Assembly (NCBI GenBank): GCA_012036325.1
Contig: JAAUPC010000224.1
Coordinates: 1 to 6,084 of the forward strand
DNA from: Paracoccaceae bacterium
Lineage (GTDB): Bacteria > Pseudomonadota > Alphaproteobacteria > Rhodobacterales > Rhodobacteraceae
Reading direction: 5' to 3'
Length of the DNA: 6,084 nucleotides
Position numbers and translations under genes: made by a program. Each line of letters opens with the position of its first letter. Positions within the stretch are counted from its first letter, which is position 1. Below, piece by piece: positions 1-5,727 of the stretch. The notes beneath the pieces are model-generated. The model ran no database searches. It saw only the letters and a program-made list of their open reading frames with translations, and had not been told where the DNA came from.

Positions 1-494
1 GCGCACCGTTCCGGTTGGGCGACGGCGAGGACGCAGCGCAGGTGGCCGAGGTGGTGGCGGGTCTTGCCAGCCGTCTGGCCCCGGTCCGCTGCGAGGGGTT
101 GGTGCTGGAGAACCTGCACGGCTTTCTGGCGCTGACGCCCAAGGGCTGCGAGGCGGCTCTGTTGGAATTCGGCGCGATGGTGGTTGAAGGGACCGACAGC
201 TTGCGCGCTCCCCTGTCCGAGGCTGAGGTTGCGCGCCGCAAGCCCGAAACCCTGACCAGCCGTCAGCGGGCACTGTTGGGGGTTTGGGGTTACCCGTATG
301 TCATGGAGGAGTTTCGGTTCCACCTGACGCTGACCGACCGCCTGCCCGTGGCTGAGGTGACCCCGGTCATGGCCGCCCTTGACGCGCATTTCGCGCCTGT
401 GCTGCCACGGCCCTTCGTGGTCGAGGATCTGTGCCTGTTTGGTGAGGATGACGCAGGGTTTCATCTTCTACACCGTTACGCCTTGACCGGCTGA
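1..494 (+). CDS. 2H-phosphoesterase-like phosphonate-operon protein (DUF1045/TIGR03223 type), 3' part
   Basis: This frame enters the window from upstream (first whole codon at 3) and ends with TGA at 492-494, giving 163 visible residues. The first residues read APFRL, which in this family directly follow the first HxT motif (typically HATLKAPF). That motif would lie just outside the window. The second HxT motif is visible as FHLTLT, with its His codon at about 321-323. Two HxT motifs are the hallmark of the 2H phosphoesterase fold. Members of this family are repeatedly found in phn clusters, but I know of no firmly established substrate. A cyclic ribose phosphodiester role is a natural guess, because C-P lyase produces a cyclic phosphate. 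A TTG at 15 could be called as a start, but homology continues upstream of it, so it is not the real one. The gene converges on phnN and overlaps its 3' end by 19 bases. Confidence 0.85.
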   Translation, partial: APFRLGDGEDAAQVAEVVAGLASRLAPVRCEGLVLENLHGFLALTPKGCEAALLEFGAMVVEGTDSLRAPLSEAEVARRKPETLTSRQRALLGVWGYPYVMEEFRFHLTLTDRLPVAEVTPVMAALDAHFAPVLPRPFVVEDLCLFGEDDAGFHLLHRYALTG

Positions 495-1015
495 AGGGCG
501 GCCAAGAGCCGGGCGATGCCGGTTTGAAGGTCACCATCATTGACCACGTTTTCCGCCGTGATCCCTGCGGGCAGGGTGAAAGCGGCGCGGGTCAGGCGTA
601 GGGTGATGTCGGCCTCCGTCTCACGCCCCCGGGCGGCAAGGCGGGTGGCGAGGATGGCATCGGGGGCGGTGACCAGGATGACGCGGAGGTTGGGGAAGAC
701 CTTTGCTGCTTCGGGAAGGGCGGCGCGGCTGCCGTTTAAGATCACGTCGCCGGGGCTTTGCAGCTGCGCTGCCGGGATGCCATAGTGCAGGCCATGCGCC
801 TGCCAGTGCAGGGCAAAGTCGCCTTTGGCAAGGCGCGCGGCGAAGTCGGCCTCAGATACGCCTTCGAAATCTTCCCCCCCTGCCCCAGTCGGCCGGGTGA
901 TGACGCGGCGGATCAGGCGCAGGTCGGGGCGCTGCCGCAGCGCGCCTTCGATCAGCGTGTCCTTGCCTGCGCCAGATGGGCCAACGATGGCGAAGACTCG
1001 GTTGGCGAAGATCAT
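476..1015 (-). CDS. phnN: Ribose 1,5-bisphosphate phosphokinase PhnN
   Basis: PhnN transfers phosphate from ATP to ribose 1,5-bisphosphate to make PRPP, returning the ribose product of phosphonate breakdown to central metabolism. The 179-residue product is normal for the family, which resembles guanylate kinase. It opens with a P-loop, GPSGAGKDT at residues 12-20. RRVITRP follows at about 36-42, matching the substrate-loop region of PhnN, and a lid-like ARGRE segment lies near 128-132. The ATG at 1013-1015 overlaps the phnL stop as ATGA and has AAAGGT (1022-1027) six bases upstream, so the start is well supported. It is the last gene of the minus-strand operon. Its TAA (476-478) lies inside the 3' end of the convergent 2H gene. 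Guanylate kinase is the alternative, but length, motif spacing and context favour PhnN. Confidence 0.95.
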   Translation of the reverse strand: MIFANRVFAIVGPSGAGKDTLIEGALRQRPDLRLIRRVITRPTGAGGEDFEGVSEADFAARLAKGDFALHWQAHGLHYGIPAAQLQSPGDVILNGSRAALPEAAKVFPNLRVILVTAPDAILATRLAARGRETEADITLRLTRAAFTLPAGITAENVVNDGDLQTGIARLLAALQPVKA

Positions 1016-1695
1016 GCGGCGACCTTTGGGGTGAAGCCGGTCACATCGACCAGCCGGTCACAGACGCGGGCACGGGCGCCTTCGTCGTGGAAGATGCCAA
1101 GGATGGCGGCGCCCCGGGCCTTGGCCTCTTCGATCAGGGTCAGCACAACCTCACGGTTGGCGGCATCAAGGCTGGCGGTGGGTTCGTCCAGAAGGAGGGC
1201 GGGATAGGCATGGGCAAAGCCGCGCGCGATGTTGACGCGCTGCTGTTCACCGCCGGAGAAGGTGGTGGGGGAAAGCGGCCAAAGGCGTTCGGGGATGTTC
1301 AGGCGCTGGAGAAGGTCGGCGGCTTTGGCGCGAGCGTCCGCAAGCGGGGAGCCGAGGGCGAGGAGCGGTTCGGCGACCACGTCCAGCGTGGGAACGCGGG
1401 GGACGACGCGGAGGAACTGGCTGACATAGCCAAGGGTGTGGCGGCGAAGCGCTATGATCTGACGGGGTTCGGCGGTGGCGACGTCGGTTTGCCCCACCAT
1501 GATGCTGCCCCCGGCGGCCAGGTAGTTGCCCCAGACCATGCGCATCAAGGTGGATTTGCCCGACCCGGACTGACCGGTCAGGCCCACACATTCACCGGGT
1601 TGGATCGACAGATGTGCGCCCGCCATGACCGGGATGACCGCGCTGCCCTGATTGTGCAGGGTGAAGGATTTGGACAGGTTTTCGACGCGGATCAT
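1012..1695 (-). CDS. phnL: C-P lyase ABC-type ATPase subunit PhnL
   Basis: PhnL is an ABC-ATPase-like subunit essential for phosphonate use. In E. coli it associates with the core C-P lyase complex together with PhnK and does not serve a transporter. The 227-residue product is of normal length and all ATPase motifs are visible: Walker A GQSGSGKST at 41-49, Q-loop Gln 93 (YVSQF), signature FSGGEQQ at 146-152, Walker B LLLDEP at 167-172 with catalytic Glu 171, and switch His 203 (IFHDEG). The SGGEQQR signature, the short length and the ending DVTGF are PhnL-like and separate it from the longer PhnK. The start at 1695 has AGGTG (1703-1707) seven bases upstream, across the phnK stop codon. It lies 4 bases after phnK and overlaps phnN by four bases, so it is surely cotranscribed with both. 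Confidence 0.95.
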   Translation of the reverse strand: MIRVENLSKSFTLHNQGSAVIPVMAGAHLSIQPGECVGLTGQSGSGKSTLMRMVWGNYLAAGGSIMVGQTDVATAEPRQIIALRRHTLGYVSQFLRVVPRVPTLDVVAEPLLALGSPLADARAKAADLLQRLNIPERLWPLSPTTFSGGEQQRVNIARGFAHAYPALLLDEPTASLDAANREVVLTLIEEAKARGAAILGIFHDEGARARVCDRLVDVTGFTPKVAA

Positions 1696-1699
1696 GGGA

Positions 1700-2500
1700 T
1701 TACACCTGCAGGACGGAGGAAACGAGCAGCTGGGTATAGGCGTGCTGCGGGTCGTCCAGCACCTGGTCGGTCAGGCCCTGCTCGACCACACGGCCCGATT
1801 TCATCACCATCAGACGGTGCGCGAGAAGGCGGACGACGGCAAGGTCATGCGTGACGATGATGACGGACAGCCCGAGGTCGCGGACAAGCCCACGGAGAAG
1901 GTCAAGAAGCCGCGCCTGAACGCTGACGTCAAGGCCGCCGGTTGGTTCATCCATGAACACAAGGCGGGGCCCGGTAACCAGATTGCGGGCAATCTGCAGA
2001 CGCTGCTGCATGCCGCCGGAAAAGGCCGAAGGGCGGTCATCGATCCGGTCCGACGCGATTTCCACCCGGCCCAGCCAATCCTGCGCCTTGTCCCGGATGT
2101 CGCCGTAGTGGCGCGCGCCGACGGCCATGAGACGTTCGCCCACGTTGCCGCCGGCACTGACGCCCATCCGCAGCCCGTCGCGCGGGTTCTGGTGGACAAA
2201 GGCCCAGTCGGTGCGGCCAAGGCGGCGGCGTTCGGTTTCCGACATCCCCAGCACGTCGCGGCCATCATAAGCGATGCGGCCAAGATCGGCGCGCTGGTGG
2301 CCCGCAAGACAGGACAGGAGCGTGGACTTCCCCGACCCGCTTTCGCCGACAATGCCCAGAACCTCACCGGGGTAAAGGTCAAAGCTGACATCAAGGCAGC
2401 CGATCCGGGGGCCGTAGCGTTTGGTCAGGCCCTCTACCTTCAAGAGCGGCTGATCAGGGTCACGAATTTTCTGCGAAAATTCAGTACTGTGCAGGGTCAT
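1700..2500 (-). CDS. phnK: C-P lyase ABC-type ATPase subunit PhnK
   Basis: PhnK is the ABC-type ATPase that docks on the PhnGHIJ core, contacting PhnJ, and couples ATP turnover to C-P bond cleavage. From the chosen start it has 266 residues. Walker A GESGSGKST is at 52-60, Q-loop Gln 104 (FVHQNPRDGLRM), signature FSGGMQQ at 160-166, Walker B VFMDEP at 181-186 with Glu 185, and switch His 218. The HQNPRDGLRM stretch is characteristic of PhnK. An open frame extends to an ATG at 2551, inside phnJ. I chose the ATG at 2498-2500 because it overlaps the phnJ TGA as ATGA and has GGGAG (2508-2512) seven bases upstream. The extra 17 residues of the longer version are Arg/Ser-rich and look like shadow coding. 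Dipeptide/oligopeptide transporter ATPases resemble PhnK, but no permease genes are present here. Confidence 0.95.
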   Translation of the reverse strand: MTLHSTEFSQKIRDPDQPLLKVEGLTKRYGPRIGCLDVSFDLYPGEVLGIVGESGSGKSTLLSCLAGHQRADLGRIAYDGRDVLGMSETERRRLGRTDWAFVHQNPRDGLRMGVSAGGNVGERLMAVGARHYGDIRDKAQDWLGRVEIASDRIDDRPSAFSGGMQQRLQIARNLVTGPRLVFMDEPTGGLDVSVQARLLDLLRGLVRDLGLSVIIVTHDLAVVRLLAHRLMVMKSGRVVEQGLTDQVLDDPQHAYTQLLVSSVLQV

Positions 2501-3354
2501 GCGGCTTCTCCCAGACGACCGGTGTGACCTTTGGCCCGCCGACCGGCGCAAAAATCGGTGTCAGAGCAGACGAACATGCGGCCGCCCGCGTCATCGGTGA
2601 TGACCTCATCCAGATAGCTGTCCTTGGCACCGCAAAGGTCGCAGTCATGCGCGGCCTTGGAGGGCTGGAAGGGGTGGTCGTCGAAATCCAGGCTGACGAC
2701 TTCGGTGTAGGGCGGCAGGGCATAGATGCGTTGTTCGCGGCCTGCGCCGAAGAGCTGGATCGCGGGGTTCTGGCCTAGCTTCGGGTTATCGAATTTCGGG
2801 ATCGGCGAGGGGTCCATGACATAGCGCCCTTCGACCTTGACCGGATAGGCGTAGCTGGTGGCGATCTGGCCGTGGCGGGCGATGTCTTCGTACAGTTTGA
2901 CGTGCATCAGCCCGTATTCCTCAAGCTCATGCATCTTCCGCGTCTCGGTTTCACGCGGTTCCAGAAAGCGCAGGGGTTCAGGGATCGGGACCTGGTAGAC
3001 GAGGATCTGGCCTTCGGTCAGCGGGGTTTCGGGGATGCGGTGGCGGGTCTGGATGACGGTCGCCTCCTCGGTCGCTTCGGTCACCGCCACATTCGCAGTG
3101 CGCTGGAAGAAGCGGCGGATCGAGACGGCGTTGGTGGTGTCATCGGCGCCCTGGTCGATGACTTTCAGCTTGTCCTCCGGCACAAGGCAGGCGGCCGTGA
3201 CCTGCACGCCGCCGGTGCCCCAGCCGTAGGGCATCGGCATTTCGCGGCTGGCGAAGGGGACCTGGTAGCCGGGCACGGCGATGCCTTTCAGGATCGCGCG
3301 GCGGATCATCCGCTTGGTCTGTTCGTCAAGGTAGGCGAAGTTGTAGTCAGTCAT
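2497..3354 (-). CDS. phnJ: C-P lyase PhnJ (alpha-D-ribose 1-methylphosphonate 5-phosphate C-P-lyase)
   Basis: PhnJ is the radical S-adenosylmethionine enzyme that breaks the C-P bond of 5-phosphoribosyl 1-phosphonates, giving the 1,2-cyclic phosphate and a hydrocarbon such as methane. The 285 residues match the family length (E. coli PhnJ is about 281) and similarity runs the full length. The unusual non-CxxxCxxC iron-sulfur motif is complete: Cys 238, Cys 241 and Cys 263 (CX2CX21C). The catalytic Cys 269 follows five residues later (VCSDTDFC). The glycine reported to carry a radical in E. coli corresponds to Gly 29 in AVPGYQVPF. The RHRIPETPL and PIPKFDNPK blocks are also conserved. The ATG overlaps the HAD stop as ATGA and has a GGGGG stretch (3360-3364) five bases upstream. 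Nothing suggests loss of function. Confidence 0.98.
   Translation of the reverse strand: MTDYNFAYLDEQTKRMIRRAILKGIAVPGYQVPFASREMPMPYGWGTGGVQVTAACLVPEDKLKVIDQGADDTTNAVSIRRFFQRTANVAVTEATEEATVIQTRHRIPETPLTEGQILVYQVPIPEPLRFLEPRETETRKMHELEEYGLMHVKLYEDIARHGQIATSYAYPVKVEGRYVMDPSPIPKFDNPKLGQNPAIQLFGAGREQRIYALPPYTEVVSLDFDDHPFQPSKAAHDCDLCGAKDSYLDEVITDDAGGRMFVCSDTDFCAGRRAKGHTGRLGEAA
2508..2512 (-). promoter_or_regulatory. Ribosome binding site that fixes the phnK start
   Basis: On the minus strand GGGAG lies seven bases before the ATG at 2500-2498, within the last codons of phnJ. It supports the shorter PhnK start over the in-frame ATG at 2551. Confidence 0.7.
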
Positions 3355-3947
3355 AGCAGCCCCCGCTGTGCCAGCGCAGCGTCCAGCGCGTCTGGATCGG
3401 TGAAATGAACCGCGTCCATGCCTGCGGCGCGGGCCCCAAGGACGTTCTTTTCGCTATCGTCGATGAAAAGGCAGTCTGCCGGGGCCACGGCGGCACGGTC
3501 ACAAAGGAGCGCAAAGATGCGCGCCTCTGGCTTCAACATCCGCTCCTGGCCCGAAACGAGGGTGACCCCAAAAGCGCTGCCAAGACGCGGATGGGTTGCC
3601 ACGCCGATCGGCCAGGTTTCTGCCGACCAGTTCGTGATGGCGTGAATCGCATGGCCCCTGGCGCGGAGGCGGTCCATCAGCGCCCAGGTGCCCTCGATCA
3701 GGTCGGGGATGGTCAGCGCGTAGCGGTCCACATAACCCGCAAGCAAGGCGGCATCTGACGGGTCCGCCAGTTCTGCGGCAAGATCGGCAAAGCGTTCACC
3801 GCCATCAGCGCGGAGGTTTCGAGCGTAGAAATCGGTGCGCGCGAAGAACTGATCGACGGCCGAGCGGTCGCCAAGGTTGGGAAGAAAGGCCTGATGGGGG
3901 TCCCAACGCACCAGCACGTTCCCGATATCGAACACGATGGCGGTCAT
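3351..3947 (-). CDS. HAD-superfamily hydrolase (subfamily IA, YihX-like), embedded in the C-P lyase operon
   Basis: This 198-residue protein has all four HAD motifs. Motif I is FDIGNVLV with nucleophile Asp 7, motif II is ITNWS with Thr 105, the motif III lysine is Lys 139 (MLKPEARIF), and motif IV is FIDDSEKN with Asp 163 and Asp 164. Motif I is DxG (Gly 9) rather than the usual phosphatase DxD. The same DxGNV form occurs in YihX-like sugar-phosphate phosphatases and in haloacid-dehalogenase relatives, so the acid/base aspartate of typical phosphatases is absent at that position. A small cap domain between motifs I and II (about residues 15-90) fits subfamily IA. The gene sits between phnI and phnJ with ATGA overlaps on both sides, and AGGA (3957-3960) lies nine bases before its ATG. 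It must therefore be translated with the core complex. Dephosphorylation of a ribosyl phosphate intermediate or dead-end product is my inference; the substrate cannot be read from the sequence. Confidence 0.88.
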   Translation of the reverse strand: MTAIVFDIGNVLVRWDPHQAFLPNLGDRSAVDQFFARTDFYARNLRADGGERFADLAAELADPSDAALLAGYVDRYALTIPDLIEGTWALMDRLRARGHAIHAITNWSAETWPIGVATHPRLGSAFGVTLVSGQERMLKPEARIFALLCDRAAVAPADCLFIDDSEKNVLGARAAGMDAVHFTDPDALDAALAQRGLL

Positions 3948-4537
3948 TCTGCGGCTTCCTGCATCGCTTGGGCTTCACTGCGCAGGCGGCGGACCAGCTC
4001 CAGTTCAGCCTGGAAATCCACGTAATGCGGCAGCTTGATGTGTTCGAGGAACCCGGTCGCCTGGATGTTGTCGCAGTGCATCAGGACGAATTCCTCATCC
4101 TGCGCAGGGGCGCCGGTGAAGTCTTCGCCCAACTCCTCCCACCGCAGGGCGCGGTCGACGAGGGACATTGCGATGGCTTTCCGTTCGCTTTGCCCGAAGA
4201 CAAGACCATAGCCGCGGGTGAATTGCGGTGGTTCGGATTTTGAACCTTTGAACTGGTTCACCGTTTCGCATTCGGTCAGCTCCACCTCGCCGATCTCGAC
4301 GGCAAAGCCAAGCTCGGGGATCTCGACCTCAACCGCGACCATGCCGATGCGCAACTCACCCACGAAGGCGTGGGTGCGGCCATAGCCGCGCTGGGTACTG
4401 TAGGCCATGGAGAGGACAAAGCCTTCGTCGCCCCGGGTCAATGCCTGCAGGCGGAGGGGGCGGGTGGCCGGAAGCTCCATCGGTTCGCGGGTCAGGTCAG
4501 GCGGGGTGGTGTCGGAGGGAGTTGCCGCCTCAATCAA
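3944..4537 (-). CDS. phnI: C-P lyase core subunit PhnI, C-terminal fragment of a split gene
   Basis: This frame holds the C-terminal domain of PhnI. Conserved blocks are DLTREP (about residues 14-19 of the fragment), RLQALTRGDEGF, YSTQRGYGR (46-54), FTRGYGLVFG (106-115), PAQDEEFVL and HIKLPHYVDFQAEL from 166. The two histidines of HIKLPH (166 and 171) correspond to the pair reported near the PhnI/PhnJ active-site interface in the E. coli complex, so the catalytic half looks intact. The frame is the same as that of the N-terminal fragment but is separated from it by TGA at 4550-4552. The only near-start is TTG at 4535-4537, 12 bases after that stop and without a good Shine-Dalgarno sequence. 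In an intact gene, TGDGLIE here would be continuous coding (compare RQGLA in E. coli PhnI). The stop overlaps the HAD start as ATGA. Independent translation by restart is possible but unproven. Confidence 0.85.
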   Translation of the reverse strand: MIEAATPSDTTPPDLTREPMELPATRPLRLQALTRGDEGFVLSMAYSTQRGYGRTHAFVGELRIGMVAVEVEIPELGFAVEIGEVELTECETVNQFKGSKSEPPQFTRGYGLVFGQSERKAIAMSLVDRALRWEELGEDFTGAPAQDEEFVLMHCDNIQATGFLEHIKLPHYVDFQAELELVRRLRSEAQAMQEAAE

Positions 4538-4544
4538 GCCGTCG

Positions 4545-4577
4545 CCGGTTCAGGAAGCTGGTGACGTGGGGGACCTT
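4545..4577 (-). other. phnI: PhnI linker segment stranded in a different reading frame
   Basis: Read with codons starting at 4577, the minus strand encodes KVPHVTSFLNR. This matches the PhnI linker (E. coli has PSPHVFSLLARQG at the same place) and should run directly into DGLIEAATP. That continuation is found in the frame of both PhnI fragments, one base away: AAC CGG C GAC GGC. So one base appears added between 4544 and 4547, and one base appears missing further upstream, most easily in the G runs of the palindromic element. The two changes cancel outside this segment. Between them the frame of the N-terminal fragment meets TGA at 4552-4550. Confidence 0.8.
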
Positions 4578-5083
4578 CCGGGGAAGCCCCCCCCACCCCA
4601 GCCCTCCCCCACGGGGGGGGAGGGGGGCGCATCGCTACCCCCTTGTGGGACAGGGGTGGGGGGCTGGTCCAGGGTTTCCGCCATCAGCGCGAAATCCAGC
4701 AGGCGGTGGGTGTAATCGAAGGTCGGCCCCAATACCTGTCCGCCGGGCAGGTCCTTGAAGGTTGCCGACACGCGGCGGTCAACCGCCATGGCACCCGTAT
4801 CGACCGGGCGCGAGGCGGTCAGGCGGGGCAGCGTTGTGCGGTAGGCGCGGATCAGGAAGACCGCTTCGATCAGATCGCCCCGAGCCTGCTTGATGGCAAG
4901 GGCGGCAAGGTCGGGGTCGTAAAGCGAGCCTTCGGCCATCACCCGGTTGACGGCAAGGGCCATCTGTTCGCGGATCTGTGCGATGGAGAGGGTCGGCACG
5001 GCGGGATCGCCACGGCGTTCTTCGGCCAGCCAGGCATGGGCGTTGTCGATGGCGCGTTCGCCACCCTTGACGGCGACATACAT
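4550..5083 (-). CDS. phnI: C-P lyase core subunit PhnI, N-terminal fragment of a split gene
   Basis: PhnI, with PhnG, PhnH and PhnL, is needed to make 5-triphosphoribosyl 1-phosphonate, and PhnI alone has nucleosidase activity. The fragment starts MYVAVKGGERAIDNAH, the canonical PhnI N-terminus. It continues with LAVNRVMAEG (43-52), ALAIKQARGD (61-70), AVFLIRAYRTTL (74-85), the KDLPGGQVLGPTFDYTHRLLDFALMAE block (110-136), then LDQ. After that the residues (about 141-170, PPTPVPQGG onward, Pro/Gly-rich) are read from an inserted palindromic element and are not PhnI-like. The frame then runs seven residues out of register to TGA at 4550-4552. The ATG overlaps the phnH stop as TGATG and has GGAG (5092-5095) eight bases upstream, so the start is firm. 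From this ATG to the C-terminal stop is 380 codons, about 25 more than E. coli PhnI (about 354), which matches the size of the insert. Confidence 0.88.
   Translation of the reverse strand: MYVAVKGGERAIDNAHAWLAEERRGDPAVPTLSIAQIREQMALAVNRVMAEGSLYDPDLAALAIKQARGDLIEAVFLIRAYRTTLPRLTASRPVDTGAMAVDRRVSATFKDLPGGQVLGPTFDYTHRLLDFALMAETLDQPPTPVPQGGSDAPPSPPVGEGWGGGGFPGRSPTSPAS
4587..4663. repeat. GC-rich palindromic repeat element inside phnI
   Basis: The element has outer inverted arms CCCCCCACCCC (4589-4599) and GGGGTGGGGGG (4653-4663), a perfect 11-base match. Between them is a second hairpin, CCCTCCCCC (4602-4610) with GGGGGAGGG (4616-4624), and a weaker one near 4638-4648 (CCCCC TTGT GGG). This nested-stem layout is typical of dispersed palindromic repeats. 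Translated on the minus strand it gives a Pro/Gly-rich peptide. From memory, very similar sequences are scattered in Rhodobacterales genomes, usually between genes. Only one copy is in this window, so its repeat status is inferred from structure. It falls exactly in the PhnI inter-domain linker. It lacks a T tract, so it is not a standard intrinsic terminator. Confidence 0.75.
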
Positions 5084-5703
5084 CAGATCTTCTCCACTTT
5101 TGTGGACCTTGGCAGCCCGGCCAGCCGGTTCCCAAAGGTGAACAGGCAGTCGAACCCCAACGGAAACAGCGCCCGGTTGGCGCGGAAAGCGGCGGTTTCG
5201 GGCAAGGACAGCCAGGTGGCCAGCGCGATGCCGGGGCCGGTCAGGGCGGGGCCGTGGTTGGTCAGGCGGTCCACCTCGACGATCAGGGTGGCAGAGCGGT
5301 CAGGGTAATCCGGCTGGCCGATCTTGAAGCGAGTGACCGGCTGGAGGGCGGCCCATGTGCCAAGGGCGAAGTCCGCAGCTTCCGCCGCCACCAAAGGCGC
5401 GCCGACATGGAAGGCCACCCAGTCGCGCATCGATGCCTCGTGTTTGGCGCGCAGCACTTTGCGCACACGGTCGCCGGTGGTCTCGTCGGGCGCCGGCTTT
5501 TCCGCAGCACGGCGCCGCCGTGGCGGCAACGAATCGAGGCCGTATTCCTTCTTGATCTCGAGCAGCAGCTTGTAGGGGTCTTTGCGCCCCAACGCGCGCT
5601 CGACAGCATCGACGATGAACTGGGATTTGGTGATGCCCTGCTGCTTGGCGGCGAGTTCGAGCTCACGTTCGAGCAAAGGGTCCATGCGCAAAGAAACGGC
5701 CAT
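5083..5703 (-). CDS. phnH: Hybrid frame: RHH antitoxin-like N-terminus joined to truncated C-P lyase subunit PhnH
   Basis: One open frame of 206 residues combines two unrelated parts. Residues 1 to about 45 (AVSLRMDP strand, LLERELELAAKQQG helix, ITKSQFIVDAVERAL helix) form a ribbon-helix-helix DNA-binding domain of the CopG/antitoxin kind. Residues 46-91 are a charged tail (KKEYGLD, PRRRR, RKVLRAKHEAS) typical of antitoxin C-termini. From about residue 92 (RDWVAFHVGAPLV) to the end it is PhnH: PDYPDRSATLIVEV (131-144), LTGPGI (154-159), LPLGFD-type FPLGFD (180-185) and LPRSTKVE at the C-terminus. Compared with E. coli PhnH (194 residues, FHTNAPLV at about 79-86), roughly the first 78 residues are missing. 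PhnH is a core subunit that dimerises in the complex, so this truncation would probably damage it. The frame start has GGAG (5715-5718) eleven bases upstream. An ATG at residue 92 (5428-5430) with GAGG close upstream could start the PhnH part alone. No toxin gene is present. A genuine fusion seems less likely than recombination or assembly joining. Confidence 0.85.
   Translation of the reverse strand: MAVSLRMDPLLERELELAAKQQGITKSQFIVDAVERALGRKDPYKLLLEIKKEYGLDSLPPRRRRAAEKPAPDETTGDRVRKVLRAKHEASMRDWVAFHVGAPLVAAEAADFALGTWAALQPVTRFKIGQPDYPDRSATLIVEVDRLTNHGPALTGPGIALATWLSLPETAAFRANRALFPLGFDCLFTFGNRLAGLPRSTKVEKI
5425..5436 (-). other. Junction between antitoxin-like and PhnH-like sequence
   Basis: Antitoxin-like sequence ends around KHEAS and recognisable PhnH starts at RDWVAFH, placing the join within a few bases of the ATG at 5428-5430. 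No inverted repeats, integrase gene, tRNA end or target duplication is visible on either side, so the join carries no mark of a mobile element. Confidence 0.6.
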
Positions 5704-5714
5704 GAATGGTGGAA

Positions 5715-5718
5715 CTCC
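5715..5718 (-). promoter_or_regulatory. Ribosome binding site of the RHH-containing frame
   Basis: GGAG on the minus strand lies 11 bases before the ATG at 5703, a slightly long but usable spacing. It supports a start at MAVSLRM. This start also places the RHH beta-strand at the very N-terminus, as the fold requires. Confidence 0.5.
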
Positions 5719-5727
5719 AGCGTCATG

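Noticed and set aside
976..1854. Long open frame on the plus strand, about 290 residues
   Set aside because: It lies antisense to phnL and phnK, both of which have complete ATPase motifs. The translation has no recognisable domain and is the usual by-product of GC-biased third codon positions.
1652..2527. Second long plus-strand open frame, about 290 residues
   Set aside because: It is antisense to phnK, has low-complexity composition and no family resemblance, and it spans the phnL/phnK boundary.
2500..2551. Extended PhnK start at 2551
   Set aside because: The extra 17 residues overlap phnJ deeply and are Arg/Ser-rich. The ATGA overlap and GGGAG site favour the start at 2500.
2872..3408. 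Plus-strand open frame of 178 residues
   Set aside because: It is antisense to phnJ, whose iron-sulfur and catalytic cysteines are all present, and shows no independent coding evidence.
4587..4663. Intrinsic transcription terminator in phnI
   Set aside because: The hairpins are strong but no run of T follows on either strand, and intact coupled genes lie downstream.
4587..4663. Programmed ribosomal frameshift on the G runs
   Set aside because: A single slip would not restore PhnI; a second opposite shift a few codons later would also be needed. Indels or errors are far simpler.
4643..5308. Plus-strand open frame of 221 residues across the phnI/phnH boundary
   Set aside because: It is antisense to clear PhnI and PhnH coding sequence and has no motif.
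5083..5703. A complete toxin-antitoxin module
   Set aside because: Only an antitoxin-like RHH domain is present. What follows is PhnH, not a toxin, and no toxin frame is found on either strand nearby.
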